64,000 bases of DNA from contig CAJNDT010005915.1 in the NCBI GenBank assembly GCA_905221615.1, forward strand, positions 375,501 to 439,500, read 5' to 3'. The stretch is from Symbiodinium sp. CCMP2592. Taxonomy: Eukaryota > Sar > Dinophyceae > Suessiales > Symbiodiniaceae. This document shows positions 58,841 to 64,000 of the stretch, one piece after another; position 1 is the first letter of the stretch; every line of letters starts with the position of its first letter. A program made the translations under genes and the position numbers. A model generated the notes under the pieces. It searched no databases, was not told where the DNA came from, and saw nothing but the letters and a program-made list of their open reading frames with translations.

Positions 58841-59062
58841 TCATAACTCACGTGTCGCGCATCTGGTCCATGCGTCCTCAGTACATGGCATGTTAAAAGT
58901 ATACTTGGTATATGTACTGTAAAGGATTTGCTTTACAGATTGTCGTCATGTGTGGTGTGTTTAGATGCAATACCTCAGCCTAGTCACCGAACGAGAGTAT
59001 ACTATCACAAGGGCATGGTCTGTCAACGGGGGGGGGTGAGCATATATATATATATATATATG

Positions 59063-60738
59063 TCTAGGTCTATGTATGCATGCATCTATGTATGTATGTT
59101 TGTTTGTGTGTGTATGTTGGGGTGTGTGTGTGTGTATGTATGTGTGTACGTACTTATGTATGCATGCATCTATGCATCTCTGTACATACCAGGCTTTGTT
59201 CTGGTACGAGCGAAAGAGCTGGCCGTTTTTTCCTAGTCTTAGCCTCAGACTGACCACTAGGTGAGACAGTTTTCGAGGTACCGGAGAGGTACAGGGGATG
59301 GGGGCAATGTGTGTTTTGCATGGTATTCGGCAACCTAGCTTAAGAATACTAGGTATCAGCGACCGTCTGGAGGTACCGGACAGGCATGTACAGTGAGAGG
59401 TACTGGAGGTATGCGCAATGTTTGTTTGTTTTTGCAATGTACTATCAAGCTGTGTTGTCCTAGCTCAAGAGTATTAGCCACCGGAGGCTGAACAATTCGT
59501 GTTTTTGCAGTGCAAGTACAAGTCATGTTATTTCATCTTAAAGTGTCCAGTACAAAAACCCCGGTTCTTGAACCCTGAACCCTTTTCTCATATGGATCTA
59601 GGCGTTAATGCTTTCGTCCGTGGACGATGACAGTTTCTCTATGGGGTTTGCGATTGCCTACAAATTGGCTATCATGTCTACATGTTGAGCCAATTCGCGG
59701 GCAATGGCAACTCGGTGGCATTTGCCATTGCCCAGGAAGCGGTGAACGTTTCTGCATGTGCCGCTGCCCACGAGTTTTCTGACATTTCTACACATTGAGC
59801 CAGTTCGTGCGCAATGGCACGCCCGCTTCGTGGGTAATGGTAAACCGTGCGAGTTCCGAATTTTAGGGTTTGTGTTTCGGGTCTGGGTTCCGGGCCGGGA
59901 TTCAGAGGTCGGTTTAGGGTTCAGTGTTCCGGGTTTTCGGGTTCAGGCTTATGGGTGAGGGTTCTGGGTGCAGGATTCCGGGTCAAAGGTGCTGCATCCA
60001 GGGTTCCAGGTTCAGGTTTCCGGCTTTCATCGGCTTTCTGCCTGTCTGTCTGGATGTACGTGTGCATGCATGTGTGGTGTGCCTATGTGTGATATATAGA
60101 TACATCGAAAGATCGACAGGTAGATAGATGTAGAAAGATGGGTGGATAAATAAATAGATATGTGCATGCTCTCGACATACATATCCAGGCACAGAATATC
60201 ATGAGCAGATATGCGCTTGTTTATTGCATGCATACAGGCATGTACAAGCATCTGAGCCAGAAGGCCATCCCCGAGATTCCCGCGGAGCAGAGCGACCACG
60301 CCGGATCAAGGCCAGATTTGGATCTTTCTAGATTAACTTTCGGGAATTCTGTATGTTACACAGGAAGCTGGCGCAGTGCCCGTGTGGACGCGGTGTTTCG
60401 GTCGTTTGTTCTGCTCTGCCCGCCGAAAAGGTTACAGGTCCAATGTTTAGTTGACCCGGCACCAATGCTCCGGCCCCAACGGAAATCTGCAATGCCGCAT
60501 ATTCTGTGCCGATAGTTCCCAGATGTTTCGGGTCCATGACTGTACTCCGACCTTCCAGCCCGCTTCATTATCGACGGCTGGGTAATAGTGGGTGGGCGAT
60601 AAGTGCCTTTGCATGCCCCCGAACGCGTGATGTCCGCTGTCATCCCGAAGATGCATTGTCGTGCCAGGACCGTGTGAGCTTGCATTAGGTTTCAACTGTG
60701 CCAGTGACACGACACATTTCGTTGTGCGCATTGAACAG
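59063..60738. other. Simple-sequence-rich spacer
   Basis: TGTATG/TGTGTG runs lie at 59070-59170. Two diverged copies of a unit TCTACAnnTTGAGCCAnTTC with a following GCAATGGCA lie at 59676-59715 and 59787-59826. A degenerate GGGTTC/GGGTTCCG array lies at about 59865-60028. AGATA/GATAGA runs lie at 60095-60160. No gene is recognised. Confidence 0.55.
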
Positions 60739-61520
60739 GAACTGCAGCCTGGATCCACGAGATGCTTGATCCGGCTTACAGTTTGAATGCGAAGGTGTCA
60801 AAGTTGCCGAGGCCCAAGCCACTGCGAGCAACCTATCCGGAAGGACCCTTGCGTCCAGATTGGTCAGGTGATGTTGTCTGGGTACATGAGATGCTAGACT
60901 CGATTTATAGTTTTACTTCGAAGGAGGCGAAGCTGAAAGCACAGCCTATGGGAGCAAGATATCCCGAGAGCTGCTTGCAAGTCAAGTCGCCAGGCGATGC
61001 CACCTGGGTACACGAGATGTTGGACTCAGCTTACAGCTTCACATCAAAGGAGGCCAAGCTGAACGCACGGCCTTTGGGAGCAAGATATCCCGAGAGCTGC
61101 TTGCAAGTCAAGTCGCCAAGCGATGCCACCTGGGTACACGAGATGTTGGACTCAGCCTACAGCTTCACATCGCAGGAACCGATAATGCAATTCCTGGCGC
61201 TTCGAAGAACATGCCCTGGCCCTGAACGGCCTTTGCAAGCAAATTGGACTGGCGTTGGGGGAGGATTGATGCCGGTTCACAACAGCACCCCGGCCTGGAG
61301 CCAGTCTCGCAGCAAACGGATGCCGGGCTCTGTTTCAATGTCACCTGGGCCCGGAAGCTATGGGAATCCAGAGTACCTCAGTTTTGAGAAGTACATGCCA
61401 GACAGGCTGCAGAAGGTCAAGGATCGAAAGGAGCGTGGCAGGAGGATCGCGGAGCGAGCTGTGAGTCGCGAAGCGGAAAGGCAGGGCCTGGCAAGACCCC
61501 GCTCCGCCCGCTCCCGCTGA
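60739..61520 (+). CDS. Kelch-family cytoplasmic tail exon with 44-residue repeats
   Basis: The frame opens at a possible acceptor (ACAG|GA at 60738/60739); the first ATG is 60762 and the stop is at 61518-61520 (252 residues from that ATG). The N-terminal part has four repeats of about 44 residues built on W(V/I)HEMLDSAYSFTSKEAKL, then ARYPESCLQVKSPSDATW; the first is the most diverged. The C-terminus (NSTPAWSQSRS, SVSMSPGPGSY, NPEYLSFEKYM, then a basic helix) closely matches the last 80 residues of kelch paralogue 1. No propeller or membrane part lies upstream within 12 kb except kelch gene 2, which lacks this end. I infer that it is the displaced tail exon of paralogue 2 or of a lost paralogue. 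SPGPGxY recalls sperm-tail PG-rich repeats. Confidence 0.65.
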
Positions 61521-61943
61521 AGTCAGCGTCCTGGCTGGCTGGACACCAGTAAAAAAATGCCTGCCTTCTATACTTCTATACTGAGTTGTAAACTGCATCA
61601 AACCATTGCAGAAACACAGCGACCCTACAACCCGAAGCTCATGAAAACAGTTAGATGTTTCGTACATCTGAGGCCTGCAGGCTGCAGCGAGGGTTCTGCA
61701 AAGCACTGCGAGGGCTTCCACTGCATCGGAAGCTTTGTCCTGTCCGATGGGTCCAGAGCTCTAAAGGCCTCCAGCATTCAAGCTCTACTCTACCCGAAGT
61801 CGAGCGGCAAGGGTGCAAGCTCCGGCCTGCTCCTCGAGTGTGCACTAAGTTGGGGACACGCTGACGTGCGTGGCTACCAGAAAGGGAGGGAGCGGCGGCA
61901 GCAGCGAGCAGAAGAGGGCGCAGCGGCCCTACACGTCCGGCTC
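61521..61943. other. Short spacer before duplicated block
   Basis: No gene recognised. The + frame 61557-62108 runs from here into duplicated noncoding sequence and is probably chance. Confidence 0.4.
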
Positions 61944-63326
61944 GGCGCGAACAGCCTTAGGACCTTAGGAGCCCTGGGCAGACCAAAGAATCGTCTGCGG
62001 TTTCTCTCGAAGCGGATGCCGTGCCAGTGCTTTCGCGACGAAACGGTGCGCGGGGCTGAGTCGGAGATGCCCCTTAGGAAGTCAGATAGGCCCTCCGGGG
62101 TACCATGAGTAAAGGAAGTTTGTAGCGTGGAGTCTAAGAATGAGCCGTGCGTGCTCCTTGAGCTCGAACCGTAACCTGTGCTGTCACTTGGGGTGGGGTG
62201 TTGCAGTTGAAGGCCTCAGCATTGCTTGCAGCATGTGCTGGGTTTTGCAGGAGAGCTCGACATGCATCGACTTCAGAGGCTCAAGGCCACCTCATCCGAA
62301 GGATTGGTGGTTGTCCTGCCTGTTTGGAGCTTGAGTACCAGCTGAGCCTTCCAGTCGCCTATGGGATGGGCAGCAATGCACAGATGGTGTAAATCCGGAA
62401 GTCTGCGGTATGCAGAGTAAGATCCTTAATCAACAACTCTAACCGTCTGACCTAGGAGGCAGCACTGTGATGTAGAGTCGGTGGGCCCTAAGCCTGATGC
62501 TCGCATGTCCGTGGCCTGGCTGTTGCTCTGCTGCTGGAGCATGGCTCGAGGAGAGTGGAGCCGCTTGACGGACCTGGCGGACGCCGGCCTTGTCCGCCCC
62601 GCGGCACGGTCCGAGCACGTTGCAGCCTGGGACGAAGTTAATCAGGTGCTGCTGATCCATGGAGGAAGCAACCTGGAAGGCGACTTGTGGGCTTTCGACG
62701 CCGCGTCGGAAGCGTGGACCCGCACGGTGACGGCCGTGGCGCCGGCAGCTCGTGCTGCACACGCAGCTGGCTGGGATGCTGCCAATCATGCACTTTGGGT
62801 GCATGGCGGGCACAACAGCCAAGCAAAGACTTGGTTTCGGGATGTGTGGAGATTTCAGTCTGGAGCCTGGACGCTCGAGTTTGACGGTGCAGGGCCTTCC
62901 GGAAGGCAAGCACATGTGGCTGTTTGGGTTTCGAGCACTTCCTCTCTTTGGGTGCATGGCGGCTGGACCGGCAGTCGCCGCTTGTCAGACTTGTGGAGCT
63001 ACAATCACCTGGCTCACGGATGGCAGGAGCTGGCTCCCGGCACTTTCGGCGCGGTGCCATCGGCACGCTCGCATCATGTTGCAGTGTGGGATGGGACCGG
63101 CCAGGCGCTCTGGATGCACGGAGGCTACGGTGACTCCTTGCTCGGAGATCTGTGGACTCTGGATGCTTCCAGCCTAACATGGACTGAAGTGGTCTCTGAT
63201 GGAGGCCCATCCGCGAGGTCAGGCCATGCTGCGGTGTGGGATGACGCAGGCCGCAGGCTTTGGCTGCACGGTGGCAACGACGGCTTTCTGAAGCGGGAAC
63301 TCTGGAGATACGAGTCCGGCAGCAAC
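61944..63326. repeat. Duplicated block B (upstream region and 5' end of kelch gene 3)
   Basis: Second copy of 44457-45836, in the same orientation, 17.49 kb downstream. It includes the upstream region and five kelch blades. Confidence 0.85.
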
Positions 63327-64000
63327 ACCTGGAGTGAGATTCATACGCAGGTTCCGTCCGGACGCTGGTCGCAAGTCGCCGTTTGGGATAGCCTGAACCA
63401 GGTCATCTACATGCACGGGGGGTTCAACGGCAGCCTGTGCGGAGACCTTTGGAAGTTCTGGGTCAAAACGTCCACGACGTCCGTCAGCACCAGCACCGTC
63501 ACCCTGACTTCCAGCACAACAGCAACACATACGACATTCACCGACACATCCGGCCAAAGCATTGCTGCCATGTCCAATGTTGGCGCGACTGTAGAAACGG
63601 CCGATCGTGTCGTCGCCTGGGTCTTGCTTGTCATCTCGGGTTGCATCCTTCTGTCAGCTTGTATCGGCTGTTGGATTGTGAGACGCCCTTGTCGCGTGGT
63701 GGTCGTTCCTTTCGTGTATCACGCAGGGTGTTTGTCGGAGCCTCAGCCGTCGAAGCTGCCGGACAAGAAAGAGCCAAATTCAGCTCCAGCTTTTGCTGGA
63801 ACTTGCCACAGATCACCATGCCCGCCCCTGGTTGTTCGCTGTTGCTTCAGAGGTTCTCCCGCGACCGCCCGCAGGATAAGGCTAGTGCCGTGGCCGCCAA
63901 TGTTCCCACCAACAACAGCCCCGCGGCATCAGTGGATGGAGCCACAGCCGTCACCGGCACTGCCACACCTGACACCGTCTGCATGCTGTCGATTGTGTAG
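62505..64000 (+). CDS. Kelch-propeller type I membrane protein (paralogue 3), short stalk, runs off the window
   Basis: The frame starts at ATG 62505 and is still open at the window end (498 complete codons). Signal peptide and blades 1-5 are nearly identical to paralogue 2. From residue about 275 the sequence switches to a different version (TWSEIHTQVPSGRWSQ), with the last blade HGGFNGSLCGDLW. The Ser/Thr stalk is only about 45 residues (320-366). A clear membrane helix spans about 369-392 (VAWVLLVISGCILLSACIGC). The Pro-rich tail begins with the family motifs SPCPPLVVRC and RIRLVPWPP, then EPQPSPALP. No intron interrupts the tail where paralogue 1 has one. The 3' end lies outside the window. 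Confidence 0.85.
   Translation, partial: MSVAWLLLCCWSMARGEWSRLTDLADAGLVRPAARSEHVAAWDEVNQVLLIHGGSNLEGDLWAFDAASEAWTRTVTAVAPAARAAHAAGWDAANHALWVHGGHNSQAKTWFRDVWRFQSGAWTLEFDGAGPSGRQAHVAVWVSSTSSLWVHGGWTGSRRLSDLWSYNHLAHGWQELAPGTFGAVPSARSHHVAVWDGTGQALWMHGGYGDSLLGDLWTLDASSLTWTEVVSDGGPSARSGHAAVWDDAGRRLWLHGGNDGFLKRELWRYESGSNTWSEIHTQVPSGRWSQVAVWDSLNQVIYMHGGFNGSLCGDLWKFWVKTSTTSVSTSTVTLTSSTTATHTTFTDTSGQSIAAMSNVGATVETADRVVAWVLLVISGCILLSACIGCWIVRRPCRVVVVPFVYHAGCLSEPQPSKLPDKKEPNSAPAFAGTCHRSPCPPLVVRCCFRGSPATARRIRLVPWPPMFPPTTAPRHQWMEPQPSPALPHLTPSACCRLC

Larger units (their letters stand above)
56765..59062. mobile_element. Inverted-repeat-bounded low-complexity element of 2.3 kb
   Basis: The left end reads TATATATATGGTCACCCCC, poly-C, then TTGACAGACCATCCCCTTC. 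The right end (59010-59062) is its reverse complement in kind: GGGCATGGTCTGTCAACGGG, poly-G, TGAGCATATATATATATA. The interior holds an inner inverted repeat (56911-57290), a TTCCAAAA/TTTTGGAA minisatellite and 1.5 kb of six-base-period AT-rich sequence. No protein is encoded. It may be a non-autonomous transposon or a satellite-like unit. Confidence 0.55.

Overview
The window reads as nuclear DNA of a dinoflagellate, most likely of the Symbiodinium group (inference). Four sequence traits support this. (1) Recognisable genes are broken into short exons, and conserved protein motifs rejoin across introns with GC, GA or GT donors and AG|G acceptors. (2) A near match to the 5' part of the dinoflagellate spliced leader lies 5' of a retroelement reading frame. 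(3) Every recognisable host gene lies on the + strand, as in dinoflagellate one-way gene arrays. (4) Decayed retroelements and inverted repeats are abundant. Nothing looks bacterial: there are no operons, no convincing Shine-Dalgarno sites, no CRISPR arrays, and I recognised no rRNA or tRNA genes.

Layout. 1-18.2 kb: mostly gene-poor DNA with a decayed LINE (minus strand, 7.2-7.9 kb), a decayed YxDD reverse-transcriptase element (11.1-12.3 kb), a 5'-truncated LINE copy bracketed by a 15-bp target-site duplication (12.8-13.5 kb) and a pair of fold-back hairpins (16.48-16.69 kb). 18.2-23.1 kb: exons of a GT4-type glycosyltransferase ending in a C-terminal membrane segment. 24.2-28.0 kb: scattered exons of a TPR protein. 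31.6-35.4 kb: exons of a formylglycine-generating-enzyme-like (SUMF2-type) protein with a long, repeat-bearing intron. 37.5-41.8, 45.0-47.8 and 62.5-64.0+ kb: three paralogous type I membrane proteins, each with a signal peptide, a six-blade kelch propeller, a Ser/Thr stalk of very different length, one membrane helix and a Pro-rich cytoplasmic tail. 47.8-60.7 kb: a 13-kb mosaic of AT-rich hairpin DNA, a rearranged retroelement and an inverted-repeat-bounded low-complexity element, with TA microsatellites at nearly every junction. 60.7-61.5 kb: an ORF whose C-terminus matches the tail of the first kelch protein; it may be the tail exon that the second kelch gene lost to the 13-kb insertion.

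The most interesting system is the kelch receptor cluster. Its 5' ends are almost identical while the rest has diverged, its stalks are built from internal repeats, one copy has an intron the others lack, and one copy appears split by mobile DNA. This suggests a surface-protein family that diversifies by duplication, gene conversion and stalk expansion. The glycosyltransferase and the SUMF-type protein would be expected in the secretory route or membranes, but nothing here shows a functional link to the kelch proteins.
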